Source: Neoceratodus forsteri
Lineage: Eukaryota > Chordata > Ceratodontiformes > Ceratodontidae
NCBI GenBank assembly: GCA_016271365.2
Contig: CM028129.1
Span: 845,016,001-845,080,000, forward strand
Length of the DNA: 64,000 nucleotides
Direction of reading: 5' to 3'
A program made the translations under genes and the position numbers. The notes under the pieces were generated by a model. It searched no databases. It was not told the DNA's origin and worked only from the letters and a program-made list of their open reading frames with translations. Positions within the stretch are counted from its first letter, which is position 1, and every line of letters starts with the position of its first letter. Positions 29,699 through 42,840 of this stretch are shown here, one piece after another.

Positions 29699-32600
29699 AT
29701 GGCTAGAAACATTCAATTTATCAGTTGGAACATTAAGGGGGTGAGGCACAAGACCAAGCAATATAAAATTCTAAAACATATAAACCATCTGAAGGCAGAA
29801 ATCATGTTTTTGCAGGAGACACATTTGCTCAAGAGGGAGGCTGACAAAATGAGATGGCAACAAATTGGGCAGATGTGTGCAGCGGAGGGTATGACCCACA
29901 GTAGAGTGGTCATGATCCTTCTGCACAGGTCAGTTCCGTTCAAACCTCTTCAAGTTATATCTGACCCTTAGGGCAGATTTTTGTTTGTAAAAGGCAGATT
30001 GCATACCCTGGACATTGTCCTGGGTGCTATCTATGGCCCTAATGTAGATTCCCCTAGTTTTTTTGTTCAGATGATAAAAGCCCTAACCCCGTTTCTGGAT
30101 ACCCCCATGGTCATAGGGGGTGATTTGAATCTTGTTTTTGATCAGGCTCTTGACAGGTCAGGTCAATCCCATCAAGGTCTCTCCCCGGCACAAAGAGCCT
30201 TCAGGGACCTGATGGATTCCATTGGTCTTTGTGATATATGGCGCTTATTACATCCCAACACAAGGAAGTATCCTTTTGTTTCCCCAGTGCATGCAACCTC
30301 TTCTAGGATTGATTACATCCTCATTTCTCAAACCCTGTTACCAGAGGTTATATGTTCTAGCATTGTCTCAGGGCCCCCGTCGGATCACTCTGTGGTCACC
30401 TGCCTAATAGCCCTAGCTTCATTGCCAAACAAAGGGGGCAGGTGGAAGTTGAATAACCAAATTCTGAAGGAGCCAAAGACGGCTCAATATATAACATCCC
30501 AAATAGAGCAGTTTATTGCTTCTAATTCTAACTCCTTGGGGAAGCCTGATATGATATGGGGTGCCTGTAAAGCGTATTTAAGGGGGATTATAATTGGCCT
30601 AACATCATAAAGAAAAAGGGAGAGGGCATCTCAGATTTCTGATCTTCTCTCTCAAATTAGGAGTATGGAGACTGCTCTTTCTCCATCCTCTTCTGAGACA
30701 TTCAAACAAGACTTAACGAAATTGAGAGAAGCCTACCTAACAATGCTAACGGAACAAGCTGAATTCGCAATTGTGAAAACAAATGCGGTATATACTGATC
30801 AGGGTGAGAAGGCGGGCAAAATGCTAGCACTCTGTATTAAGCAACAGGAATCCACCAGACTCATTCCTGCTATCCATTCTCCTAGTGACAATTCCCTTAA
30901 GGTCTCACCCTCGGAGATAGCGGAGGAGTTTACAAAGTATTTCCAGGATTTATATGGCCCTATGGCCAATTCTCCATCTAGGGAAAGACTTTATGAATAT
31001 CTGAGTGATTTACAGTTGCCAACTCTTACACAATCCCAGCAAAAATTCTGAGTCTCCTATCTCTGAGGGCTAGATCGAAAGAGTAATCAAATCTCTCCAT
31101 CCGAAAAATCTCCGGGCCCTGATGGATTTACTTCCAATTTCTATAAGGCTTTCTCTAAACAACTGATTCCCATTTTGCTCCCACTTTTCCAGGCTATTCT
31201 CTCTGGTCAGGTGACTGATCCATCTCTTTTTGAGGCGCTAATAGTCTTGTTGCCCAAACCAGACAGACCGTCGGATCGGGTTTCAAGTTATAGGCCGATC
31301 TCCCTACTTAACCATGACATTAAAATCCTGGCAAGATTACTAGCTGACTGTGTGGAGGCAGTACTTCATTTTCTAATCGGGGCAGGTCAGGTTGGTTTTA
31401 TGAAAGGGAGATCATCGGTTGACCATCTGAGGGCCCTGTCTCATGTCTTCTTGGCATCCAAAGATGCTCCTCATCCAATGGTGTTGATCTCGCTGGATGC
31501 CGAGAAGGCGTTTGACAGAGTTCATTGGGACTACCTATTTGTTATGATGGAAGCTTTCGGTTTTCCCAGTGAATTCCGGAATTGGGTGAGTTCTCTATAT
31601 AAGTTTCCCTCTGCCAGAATTTCATGTAACGGGGTTATTTCTAGCTCCTTCAAATTGCATGTAGAGACCAGACAGGGGTGTCCCTTATCTCCTCTTCTCT
31701 TCAACATCTATTTAGAGCTGCTTATCAGGAGGTTATCAGGAGCCCAGGGCATATCGGGCATCTCTCTAGGGGAGCAGATGGTTAAATTGGCAGCCTATGC
31801 AGATGACCTTCTGCTGCAGGTAACATACCCACTCACATCTATTCCCGCTATCCTAAAGCTAATAGAGGATTTTAGTAAAGTCTCAAACTATAAACTTAAC
31901 GTAGGAAAGACAGTGGTTTTTCCCTCTTAACCATAGGGTTTGCAAACAGGACATTACTGCGTTTGGACTCACCTGGAAGTCCGACTATATTAAATACCTG
32001 GGGCTTCTCTTAACAAGGAATACAACGCGGCTCAGACAATTAAATATCGATGCACTGGTACACAAAGTAGATCTTGATCTTTGTAGGTGGACCCTACTTC
32101 CCCTCTCTCTATGGGGCAGAATAAATTTAATCAAAATGAACATTTTTCCCCCTCTGTTCTACCCCCTCAACATGTTAAATATATGGCTTCCCCTGTCCTG
32201 GGTTAAAAAAGTGCACGGTATGATCTCCACTTTTATATGGGGCAATAAGAAGGCCAGGATGGCATTCCATAAATTAGCAGCTCCGAAGGCCAAAGGAGGT
32301 TTAAGACTTCCCCATATCGGGTTATATTATTGGGCCAGTCAGGCCAATAAATATCTCAGATGGCTGACCATGGATCAATTGTCCTTGGCTGCTACATACA
32401 TCCCGACTTGGTTAGCTGTCGAGTATGCCTCCATTAAAAAACACATTTTTTCCCCCACTGCACTGCTATATACCAAGATTAGTTCCCTACCAGAGTCTCT
32501 ACGTAGTTCCCCTGTAGCTGTCTCAGTCAGGGTTCATACTCAGCTGTGTGCATTTCTGAGATACAGGAATCTCAAGGATTTATTTCAACCCGTAATAGGT

Positions 32601-33457
32601 AGTCCCAATTTCTTATTAGAGGGTAAGCCTCTCCCAGCCACCTGGCTTCCTCAGATAGGAAATTGCCATTTAGAGGAGTTCGTGCCACCTAATAGTCAAT
32701 GGTATTCTACAGCTGATATTATGTGTAAGTTTTTGATACCTCGTACAAGTATCTTCAAGATTTTCCAGTTTCGTCTTCTCCTGGTTAAGGTAATGGGCTT
32801 GACCCCCCCCCAGCTCCTTCTATCAGTTTTCAGGTTACCTTAACGGAGCTGGCGGGTCTGCTTCATGCTGTATCCAAAATATACAGTGCTCTCTTTACCT
32901 GGGCCCACCCTGACAATTATGCTCCCGTCTCCTTTTGGGCTTCTCTCTTTTAGGGCAGAGATCTGGATTGGTCTCTCCTGTGGCAAAGTTGGCATAAGTT
33001 TCTCAAGCAGGATAGACTCAGATTAATGCAATTCAAAATTTTGCACAATATTTATTATTCTCCGTAGAAACTTGCTAGGCTTGGTCTTGTGTCCTCTCCC
33101 CTTTGCACAAGATGTCAATCTCAAGAAGAAGACCTTCTCCATATTTTCTGGAGCTGTTCTAAAGTCGTCCCACTCTGGACTGCGATTAAACAGCATGTTG
33201 ATCCTCTGTTGGGGCTCTCAGACTTTTTCACCCCCGAAATCTGCCTTCTTGGGGATTTTTCCTCCATTTCAGTGGTGAACAGGAGGTATCACATAGCTTT
33301 GATGTCAATGTCTGTCAAAAAGGTGGTGTTAAAACACTGGAGGGATATGGAGGTACCAACATATGTAGAATGGTTTCAGGAGTTACTTACGAACCTCAGA
33401 ACTGAAAGGACTATTGCCAGTTTATTTAACAAACTTAAGAAGTTTGATAGGATTTAG
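29699..33457 (+). pseudogene. L1-like ORF2: endonuclease, RT and Cys/His tail
   Basis: MARNIQFISWNIKGVRHKTK opens the endonuclease. MFLQETHLL holds the catalytic Glu, and VIGGDLNLVFDQALDRSG, SRIDYILIS and SDHSVV follow. RT blocks are SSYRPISLLNHD (about 31285-31320), GFMKGRSSVDHL, LISLDAEKAFDRVHWDYL (about 31485-31540), QGCPLSPLLFNIYLELL (31673-31724), the catalytic YADD at 31796-31807 and YKLNVGKTVVF. The C-terminal domain ends with CTRCQSQEEDLLHIFWSC (about 33100-33155). Stops in one frame lie at 29969, 30608, 31049 and 31928. Frame changes lie near 31930-32136 and 32840-33089. About 1250 codons in all is the usual L1 size. Confidence 0.9.
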
Positions 33458-33715
33458 GGCCATTGCAAATCCTCTATGCACTTCAAGTTTAAGCACTATT
33501 AGGCTACATTCACATGTATAGTGCTAAAGGTGTAAAGAGATGCTGGGTTGTTCAGGGTGGGGGTTGGGATGGGTGGGTGGGGGTAGGGGAGAGCTAATCA
33601 TTTTGTATCCTGTATCCATGTATACAGTCTCATTATGCACTGTTATGATTCGTTCTCTGTATTGGAAACTTTAATAAAATTTGAATTGAAAAAAAATAAA
33701 TAAATTGAAAATGGC

Positions 33716-36700
33716 AAAATCTGCTCCTACAGCACTGAACGTTCCCCTGCAAAATAAATATGAGGTGTTGATCACTGGCTCACATGAGTCTGATCAAGGA
33801 GGAGATTTGGAGACCTCCTGTACAATTTCCTCACAACACATGGTTTCTATTGATTCAGAGAAGTAAACATTATCCCAAGTTGCTGCCAGGGGGAGACATT
33901 GCAAACTATGAACCAGAACATGCCACAATACAAGACTGAATAAAACCATTTAACTGACTTCTTCAGTGTCACCTCCTCTAGTGACCACTGTGGTGACCAT
34001 AAATATGAACAGAGTTAAAAATGCTAGGAGGCAGCCAGTGACTTTTTCCTTATTAAAAGACTTGAACTTTGACATTTGTTTTCTAGAGGACACCTGCTTG
34101 AACACTACTTCCCAAGTTAATTTAGCCCCTAAATTGTGGTGTTGGAGCCCCTCCTATTACTCCATTGCCACTGATGCTTGTGATGGGTTGGAAATCTTAT
34201 TTCATGGTGGCAAAATCTGTTTCTAGAGTCTTGGATATTTTGCATTGGAAGGGCTATGTTATTGGATTTTTTTGCTGATAAGATTGCATGGAGAGCCTTG
34301 AACATTTATGCCCCACAAACAAAGAAGGAGAGGGTAGAGCTATACAATTTGGTGAAGCCTTATTTGCACACAATCAGACATGTAATATGGGCAGGGGACT
34401 TTGTGTTCTGACTAAACAGGATAAAGGGACCAAGACTATGAAATAATTTTGTGACACTAATTGTTTAAATTCTATATTTCACACAGCAGGTTTAACAGAT
34501 GCCTAAAGATTTGTACATTCACAGGGAGGTCACACTTTTTATAAAGGTCAACTATCTACTAGGGTAGACTTTATTTTTGTTTCCAAATATGTTAAAATTC
34601 ATGAAGCTAAAATCCATCCAATGGAAACTTCTGATCATGCTGTTGTTGCTGTAACACTGGGTCTTAGGGAGAAGATACCAAATGGGATATTGTACATTGA
34701 ATAATACTTTATTAGATAACCCAGATATTTCTTCTCAGGTCCTTGATCTGCTTAGAGCCAGGATGTCTACTGCATGTCTAATAGATGATTTGAGCTCCTG
34801 GTGGTGGGAAAAAAAATTACTTAAGACATTCATTTGTAAAGAATACTTCATGCATACATAATGCACAATATAAAAATACTTAACACTTAGGGCATACCTT
34901 TTCAGACTACACTCTTACTTAAATGAAGAGAAATGTGGGTTTGCCTCTTAGATTACAAATGTAAAAAAGGAAATGGAACTTTTACAATACTTTTTTTTTT
35001 ACAGTATTCAAGAACCACATCTTCTTTACAGGAGCATAGAGTATGTACCCTGGGTAAGACTGGTTTTAGGAATGTCTTTGGAAGTTGCAGGTCCAGAGTG
35101 ATAGCTAGAACTATGGATTCCTTAGCAGATAAATATGGTACTGTGGTGTCCTCTCCCCGATATACTTAAAGTAGTGCATGTCCATCTAAAGGATCTCTAT
35201 GCAGTTCCTAATACTTCCATACAGCCAGTAAGAGAGTATTTAGAATCCTTTTCAGGACCCTTCCTCCCTCAGGATGTGATAGATCCCTTGCTGACCCCTA
35301 TAAAACCTTGGGAAACTGAAACTGTTATAAAATAATTGAAAAATGCTACAGCTCCAGGTATTGATTTTCTAACTATGTAATTTTATGAAACATTTATTAC
35401 AGAAATAGTAGATAAACTGGTGATGATGTTTAATTGGATAGTACTTACTCAAACTATGGATTTCCATTTGGGAATTGCAGTTCAAATTTTTCTTTACAAA
35501 AATAATTCTGGGACAGATTTAAATAATTGGAGACCACTTAGTTTACTGAATACAGACCTTAAAATAATAATGAAGATGTTGACCAATAGATTAGCTACTG
35601 TGGCCCTATATTTAATTTCCACTACACAAACATGTTAGTGTCTGGTAGAAAGATTTCAGACACTCTCCTGCTCCTTAGGGTACTAGTAGAACAGAGGAAG
35701 GAAGATTCTATTCATGGGTGTATCATTTCCTTAGATCAGGAAAAAGTCTTCGACAAGGTGTCGCATGTCTTCATGAAGCACTTTTTTCTGTCATGCAGGG
35801 TTCCATCACAGTTCCGTGATTGGATCTTTACTATATAATATATCTACTGTGCTACTATTGGTTAATGGTTTTCTAGGGTCTTATGTCCCTATCAGAAAGG
35901 AAGTTCAATAGGGATGCCCCATGAGCCCCCTTTTATGTCTTTTGTATCAATCCTTTGTTGCTAGTGATAAAACAAGATGACTTCATACATGGTATAAGAC
36001 CCCCGGTTTACCTCTTGAGGTAAAGTCAGCCACTTATGCAGATGATGTCTGCCTTTTTCTGGCAGACCCACCCTCTGGTCAGCAAGCTATGGCAAAGGTT
36101 GAACGATAATCCACAGTGGCTGGGGCGTCCATCAACATTGCCAAAAGTAGAGGATATGTTCTTAATACTTCTAAAGTATTGATTGATAGCCTACAAGGGA
36201 TTACAGTTTCATGGGAACTCATCAAAATACTAGGGCTACAGTACGGCCATGGTGATAACAATACCCTAAACTGGGAAGATAAACTTCAAGTAAGAAAACA
36301 AAAAGTTACACTCTGGAAAACTTGGTAACATACTAAAAAGAAAAGAGCTATTTTAGTTAAAACATTTTTGTTACCTATTTTTACTTATCTGAGTGTGGTA
36401 TACCCCATTCCCCAGCACTTAGAAGTTGCCTTGCTGAGTTTAGTATTCCAAGTAATTTGGGGCAGTCAATTGAGGGAAATTCTAAACCTTCCCATAAAAA
36501 AATGGGGGTTTAAATCTTCTTAATCCAATAGCTTTCTTTTATAGTATATTTCTGTATAATAATTTATCATGCACCTCTTTACCCTCTCCTGCAATTTGGA
36601 CGTTATTTGCTAAATCCTGGCTATCTCAATTCTTGGATAGATGGAACTCAACACATGTGCTCCCTAATAGTTTCCACACAGCCCTGTTTTTGTTTTAAAC

Positions 36701-37359
36701 AAGTTGTTACAAAAATTAGAAAATGGAAGTTATAGCCATCTCAAATGACCCAAGTACCCAGATGTCAAATTTATGATATATACATGTTCAGGCTTTCAGT
36801 AGAGACCCAGACTACAAAGGTATTCTAGTAATTCTTCATCAAAAAGTATTTCTAACTCTGCAGGACTGCAGAACACGTCTTCGAATGTGGGGCATTTTAT
36901 GGCTTTGTTGTCGTGGATAGTTAAGTGTGAAAGGCAATGCAAAACACAAAAAGCCAGTTAGAAAGGATGTGTCCCAGGCAGTCCTGTACTTCCACTGAGG
37001 AAACTATGGAATATTTTCTTATACAGTGTCCTTTTGTACAGTCCTTTTGGTACTTATTAGCACAAGACTGGCATGACCCTAGGTGGGGTACTGTCACCTA
37101 TGAAGAACTGGTAGGTGGTTTCTCCCTGCAAATTCCTGACATAGATTCTGGTACTGTAAGATTCATATTTACTAGTATTAAATTTACTTCATGGCGAACT
37201 CACTGCAAACTGGTATTTCAACAACTAGACCTTTCTCCATATGCAGTTATTCAATCACTTGAACATGAACTACAGACTTACTGCTTACATGATAAAGGTC
37301 ATACCACCCAGACTATATGGGATAAGAGATGGTCTAATGTCTGCTTTTTGAAATTTTAA
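33716..37359 (+). pseudogene. Tx1-like LINE copy B: ORF1 end and ORF2 (EN-RT)
   Basis: ORF1 resumes after the L1-like insertion and stops at 33866. ORF2 starts near 33975: NRVKNARRQPVTFSLLKDLN and ICFLEDTCL open the endonuclease. Then come LNIYAPQTKKERVELY (about 34298-34345), an AGDF block, VDFIFVSKY-like text (about 34565) and TSDHAVV (about 34630). RT: LNNWRPLSLLNTDLKIIMK (about 35520-35575), IISLDQEKVFDKVSH (about 35725-35768), QGCPMSPLL (35910-35935) and YADD at 36035-36046. The thumb ILVKTFLLPIFTYLSVVYPIP is at about 36355-36415. The C-terminal CPRQSCTSTEETMEYFLIQC (about 36968-37030) is the tail Cys/His motif. Stops and frameshifts occur throughout; the copy is moderately old. Confidence 0.82.
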
Positions 37360-37553
37360 TATAATTGAACATTTTCATTGCAATATTCTACTTTATGATA
37401 TATTGCTGCCTCCTTGCCATCTTATATTACCTGTATTGTTTTCTCTGTATAGCATTTTGTTTATCTACCTTTGTATTTTTTTTTGTTTTTGTATATGTTC
37501 AATATAAATTACCATACTCTTGCAGTAGGGGGAGACTCTGGCCATCTAGCAAA
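37360..37553 (+). other. Junction of Tx1-like copies B and C
   Basis: A T-rich 3' UTR of copy B (about 37360-37515) runs directly into the leader of copy C. There is no poly(A) tail and no obvious target duplication. No gene is visible here. Confidence 0.5.
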
Positions 37554-39740
37554 GATGGCCAATCAGGAGGATGGCAGAGAAGCAGCTCCAGGTATGGGGA
37601 AGCAAGCCTCCTTCTCCATTACCTTTCATATTGAGGTTTGCCTAAATGCAGTTTATCTGCCTGTTCAGAACAATGGAAATAGCGATTTCTGTTTCATGTA
37701 GTGATTCTGTAGCACCAGCATTGGAGGTTCAGCAATTTAGTGACCACAGTATTTCAGATGGGGAGGTTCATTTACAAATTGCCCTGGAAATGAAAAAGCA
37801 GCACCTGCTGTCATTAATCACTGAAGAGGAAGTATCTTTCCTGAGAGGAAGGGAGAAGCTGCTAATGCAGCATGGTAAACAGACATCACAGCAAGTAGCA
37901 CCCAACCCAACTGACATCCTGTTGAAAGCTGTCAGGCCTGATGATGCAGTAACATCAAAGGAGCCACCACTGACTCAGTGTGCTACACAGGTGAGCAATG
38001 CCAGTGCTCCTGCTGCTGTATTTCAGGACTTTAAAACTTTTATGAACTCTCTGGGACTTGTTCTTTCAGACACTGACTTTTACAATTCCCTCAGTATTGC
38101 TGATTTGGGGTGTCAGCTACACAGTGAGAGTTCCCATCTTTCTGGTATGCAAATGGATCAGTGCGGCTCTCAATTTCAGCTACCTGCCATTGACTCTGTT
38201 ACCAGAATGAGAAGGAGCAAGAAAATAGCCATGATTCATCCTAAAAACAAGTTTTGGGAAGTTTTTGGATGTTCACAGGGGTAAGAGCAAAATAGCATTG
38301 TCGGATTACCCACCGATTGCCTGGTCACCGGATTCAGCATTGGACTGAACAGGCTGGCCAGAGATACCATGTGACAATGGCATACACAACCATCTCAGGT
38401 GTAGTCATGCTCTACACTTCTACAAGGTAAGCAGTTTTCTGCTTCTACTTCTATATATGGCATATTTGTCAAACATGACACTAAACCCATAATACTGTTA
38501 ATAATTGTTCCATGACTCCTGAGATTAGTGATCCTGCCCCCAAGACAGACATGTTAGCACTCAAGTCTTGATACTGACACATCTTTTACTGCAACAGTCA
38601 CCATTTCTCAAATTGAGAGAACTGAAATCACCAATGCTGAACATGGGGAACTGTTTTTTTTCCAGTAGTGGTTTTCCTGCTACTCAGGAACTGCTTGCAA
38701 TTGATGCAAATTTGGCCTCTGTGTTCCATACCAATGCAGATATTATGAATGAGGCTGTTAACAATGCCATAATCACAGAACCACTGTCAGCTGGGGAAGG
38801 TACCAGTAGCACTTGAGTGGACAGAGTAGGACATGGTGAGGCAGCAGCTTCCTTTCAAAATTGGTCCACTACGGGGAGGACACTTAGCAGGACTCAGCAC
38901 AAAAATGGAGACATTTTAGAAGAGCTGATGTCTTTTCAAATATGCCAGCACCAGTGCAGAGGAGGAGGAATGCTGTAAAGTTGATGTAAAAAGGAGGACT
39001 TGATATGCCTCCAAATAGGTCATATTTAGGGAAACCCTTACTGAAAGACGATATACATTATTTCTTCAATGAGATATGTATTTTAATACATACACCAAAT
39101 GAAATGTTTTTTGACACTAGTTTTAAAACTGCTGCTAATTTGGCTTGCTTTTGGACACAGTACAATGCCTTTAAAGACACACAGCGTGGATACCTTTCCT
39201 TGCAATACCCTTAGGGAAACCTGACATAGGGCTGATTATGATCATCCTCAAAAATGAGGGAGTTAATGCCTATGACATCAAGTACTGGCTTGCCCAATGA
39301 TGTGACATCATAGGGGACCCAGACCTGATCATGAATGATGAAAAGATTTGGACTGGCAACTGGAAATTTAATGTAAAACTCAGACATGGACTTGCAGGAC
39401 TGCAACACCTTCTTAATGTTTTTTATCTGGGCTGAGACAGAAGGCAATGTTTTTACCCAGGGCAGCTAAAAACATGCTTTAAATGTGGTTCTGAAAATCA
39501 TGTAAGTAATGACTGTGATAAAATAAGATGCAACTTCTGCTTAGAATTCAGACATATAGGCTCTCACTGCACCAATGACTTTGGATGTAATCAATGTGAA
39601 GAGGTGGGTCTTTCTTATAGAACCTGTAAACAGGCCATGCACAATCGAGATGACAGGCCACCCCAAGATTACATTCTGAACACAGCCCAGAAAGCCTTAA
39701 TTCAAAAGAAACTACAGGAAGCAGCACAACTACTCACATA
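37554..39740 (+). pseudogene. Tx1-like LINE copy C, ORF1 with CCHC zinc knuckles
   Basis: The start ATG at 37554 (MANQEDGREAAPGMGKQASF) aligns with copy B (MADDLQNMKTAGVSTGKQIS). A long open stretch at 37646-38284 has Glu/Lys/Leu-rich text (LQIALEMKKQHLLSLITEEE). A disrupted part at about 38285-38560 may hold a small insertion. The conserved domain reads YLGKPLLKDDIHYFFNEICI (about 39020-39080). Knuckles at 39475-39633 are CFKCGSENHVSNDC (complete), CNFCLEFRHIGSHC (complete) and CNQCEEVGLSYRTC (His replaced by Leu). The C-terminus has QDYILNTAQKALIQKKLQEA. The likely function is binding of element RNA. Confidence 0.75.
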
Positions 39741-40284
39741 AACAACGGATACCAATGATGAGGACACTCCTGTGGCAAAGACAGATAACATGGAAACAGA
39801 ACCTCCACCACCCAATATAAAGCCTTTAATAGTACAAGAAATAGAGCAACCAGCAGATTCTATTGTACTGCAGTCAAACACTGATGACACTGATATGGGC
39901 ATGGCTATAATCATACATGGACAGCAAGAGGAAGGAATTATGTCTGCCCCTGACATGACTGTCTGGACCAGAAAAAGAACATTGAGATGTCTATGGCCTT
40001 AATCAAAACTGCTATGACCAGATTCTCAAACACCTAATATATCATTAGAGAATAGATGTGACATACTAGAATCAAAAAGAGTTGACTCAGATGGCAGCCT
40101 AGGATCAGAAACTTCATCCATTTTGTCTTCCCAACACCCTGTATCAACAGATACTGAAGAGGACAACACCTCCACCAGATCAACTAGAAAGCAAAGAAAA
40201 AAAAATCAAAAATGACCACAAGAAGCAGCATTATGACTGATAAAAGAACTTGATGGGTGGGATGTGCTGTATTTTTCAATTATT
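39741..40284 (+). other. End of copy C ORF1, acidic Ser/Thr-rich tail
   Basis: The frame around 39772-40002 reads an acidic, Pro-rich tail (MAKTDNMETEPPPPNIKPLI) comparable to the Pro-rich C-terminus of copy B ORF1. It ends in a Lys-rich stretch near 40195. I recognise no domain. Confidence 0.5.
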
Positions 40285-40728
40285 AAAAGGCTCCTGGCCT
40301 GGTGGTGCTGAGGGTTGAGGCACTGGATGCCACACCTCGTGCCACGCCAGTGACCCGAGTTCGTGAGCAAGCTCAGGTTACCATGGGTTGGCTGGGGGTC
40401 TAGGGCATGGAGTTGGACTGAACTGCCAACAGGCAGCTCTCCTTTTCTGGTGAGGGTTCTGGAGTCTCCTGGGCTCTTGGCTACCACTGAGTGGAGGCTT
40501 GGTGGTAACACCAAGCCCAGTGGGAGACTTGGCATTAGGCCGGGTGGGGAGAAAGGGCCATCTCCCAAGCCACAGGGTGTGTGCTCCCCTACAGTGGGAT
40601 GCACAACTATGTTCTGGGGCCCCAGGAATAGGAGGGAGAAAACCAGAAAGTGCAATGTCTCCCTGTTGCTGAAGAAGATGGGAGGAGGCAATGTGGAGCA
40701 AACAGCTATATAGGAAAAAAAAGTCTCC
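40285..40728 (+). mobile_element. tRNA-headed SINE (40295-40718) with target duplication
   Basis: The head (40295-40380) is nearly identical to 6701-6786 and has the same A-box-like and B-box-like segments. The body from about 40385 is unrelated to the body of the 6.7-kb SINE. It ends in an A-run at 40714-40722. The flanks AAAAGGCTCC (40285-40294) and AAAAGTCTCC (40719-40728) differ by one base and are the target duplication. It lies between ORF1 and ORF2 of Tx1-like copy C. Confidence 0.75.
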
Positions 40729-40734
40729 ATCAAT

Positions 40735-42440
40735 AAAGGTGGCCAACTTAAATGTTAACAGTGTCAGCAATGTTAGAAGATGCAGCTTAACTTTTTCTAT
40801 TTTCAAAGACTTTACTTATGATGTTTACTTAGACAGGAAAGCAGAATGAATAGTTCCATGGATATTGTTCAAGCAAAAAAGATGGTGGTGCTGGGGACCT
40901 TCATATTGGTAGCTTTGGAGAGGATAGATGTGATGGGTTGGAATTTTATTCAGGGGATCAACTTTTACTTTGTAAAAATTAGTGGACATTAAACCTGAAA
41001 GAGCCCTGCCTGTGGATGTACTGTACCAAGGGGAAAAGTCTAAGCTCATAAATATATATGCACCACAAACTAAGAAAGAAAGAATTGCTTTAATGAAAAC
41101 AATTCAACCCTTCTTATGCACCACTACATACTTGTTACTTGGAGGTGATTTTAACTGAGGATTATCAATAACTGATAGGCCAAGACTTCAAAACTATTCT
41201 GTGACAGCAAGTTTTTGAATAAAATGGTGAATGATGCTGACTTAATGGATGCATACAGAACTAAATGAGTTAGAGGGTTATACTTATTATAAAAATACTC
41301 TGGCTACCAGAAAAGATTTTATTTTCACATATTTGCACATTGAAACCCACAATATTCAGGTGATCGCCACTGAGACATCTGATCATCTTGTGGTGGGTGG
41401 AAGTTTTAGTGGTATTGATATTATTAAAAATGGAAGGGGATTGTGGAGGCTGAATAGCTCTTTAATGGGTAATCCCAAGATAGGTAGTAAAATTCAAGAT
41501 TTATATTTTGCACGGCAATTTGTGGCCTGCTTATAAGAAGACTACAGTGTCTGGTGGGAAGAAATGAAAAGAGATTTTAAAAAAGTTTTTACAGTCTGAT
41601 CTGGCTAAAGAAAAAAAATCTGAATGTATAGAATACCTAGAATTGCGGATACAGTTGACTAAATTACTAGCGTTGATGCATTCAGGAAAAGGAAGGGGAC
41701 TATCACAAGCAGACATTACACATAAAGGAAAAAATAGTTGCATTGGCATATGACAGAGAAAGATCCTTACTTATGGAACACCAGAGTGGTACCCAGGGTA
41801 AGTTAGGAAAGAGGAATATTTTTGAAAGCTGTAAGGACAGAATACATTGCAGGAATATAACTAGTTTAACAAATAGCACAGGAACTGTGGTCAGCAACTA
41901 GATGACCTTTTATCTATAGTACACCAATATTTAACGTAAATATTTGGTACCAGGAACACACAACACTCTGCTCACACATTTTTAAATGGTTTAGCCACAG
42001 CAGTACTACCAAGAAAGGATTTAGTATATGTAACAGACCCCATCACCTCAGACGAAATATGCTCTGCCATAAAGCAGTTAAGAAATAATATAGCCCATGC
42101 CCCAGACGGATTACCCACAGAATTTTATAAAAAAAATACACTATGCAACTAGCAGACACCTTACAAGTAGTTTTTACTTGGATCCAGAAAGAGGGGCAAC
42201 CACAGGATTCTTTTATAGAGGCCATTCAAATATTCCTGTATGTAAAAGGTGAGATGATGTATTTAAAGAACTGGAGACCTTTGAGTTTAATAAATACTGA
42301 TTTGAAAATATTAATGAAAATTCTGAAAACTAGACTAGACAATATAGCACAATGTTTAATTTCAAAGCATCAAATGTGCTCTATCAAAGGGAGCAGTATA
42401 TGTGACACCCTATACAAATTACAGAAATGTTTATTGTTTT
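40735..42440 (+). pseudogene. Tx1-like LINE copy C, ORF2 endonuclease and start of RT
   Basis: VANLNVNSVSNVRRCSLTFS (about 40738-40795) opens the endonuclease. LINIYAPQTKKERIALMKTI (about 41045-41105), LLLGGDFN (about 41130-41157), RKDFIFTYLHIE and TSDHLVVG (about 41371-41398) follow. RT begins with ITSDEICSAIKQLRNN, PDGLPTEFYKK (about 42103-42135), LKNWRPLSLINTDLKILMKI (about 42263-42320) and HQMCSIKGSSICDTL. It breaks off near 42440 at foreign repeat sequence and resumes at 47876. Stops are frequent. Confidence 0.78.
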
Positions 42441-42840
42441 TATTTATTGAGGTCTTGGATTACACCAATGAGCAGATGCTCATTTCTGGGTTTCACGTCA
42501 GTTATAGAGACAATACAATACAGATGACAGGGTTACATATGGTTAGAGATACAGCTAATTTAAATTCTGCCAGTGAAGTACACCCAAAGTGGGCACTTTG
42601 CGTTGTCACTTCGCTATGCAGAGTGACCCACATACGAGGCTCACTGTGTCTTGTGATTATTATTTTGCATTGTCATTCTGCCTTAATGCAAATTAAGGCA
42701 AAGTGACAACAATATTGGCAGCCCCACACACACACAGTCATAGCGCACTCAGTCATGCGTGCAGTGGTCACACACAGTCACCAGAATTAATGTGCATCCT
42801 CAAAATGCTACTGTCTTGTGTCCAGAAAATTCCCTAGTGC
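42441..42840. repeat. Start of inserted palindrome-rich repeat cluster
   Basis: No gene is seen. At about 42670-42712 an imperfect hairpin pairs TTGTCATTCTGCCTTAAT with ATTAAGGCAAAGTGACAA (16 of 18). AAAGTGGGCACTTT at about 42588 is a second short palindrome. The segment marks the left edge of a 5.4-kb interruption of the RT of Tx1-like copy C. Confidence 0.55.

Larger units (their letters stand above)
27277..33715 (+). mobile_element. Full-length L1-like LINE (27291-33701) with 14-bp target duplication
   Basis: The direct repeat AAATTGAAAATGGC at 27277-27290 and 33702-33715 flanks a 6411-bp element. It has a 5' leader of 153 bp, ORF1 (27444-28306), a spacer of 1.39 kb, EN-RT ORF2 (29699-33457) and a 3' UTR of 240 bp ending in TTTGAATTGAA plus an A-rich tail. 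The target duplication is perfect and the coding regions have few lesions, so the insertion is young compared with its host, Tx1-like copy B ORF1. Confidence 0.93.

Noticed and set aside
40206..40806. Minus-strand frames of 140-175 codons
   Set aside because: They are antisense to a SINE and its flanks, with no conserved domain.
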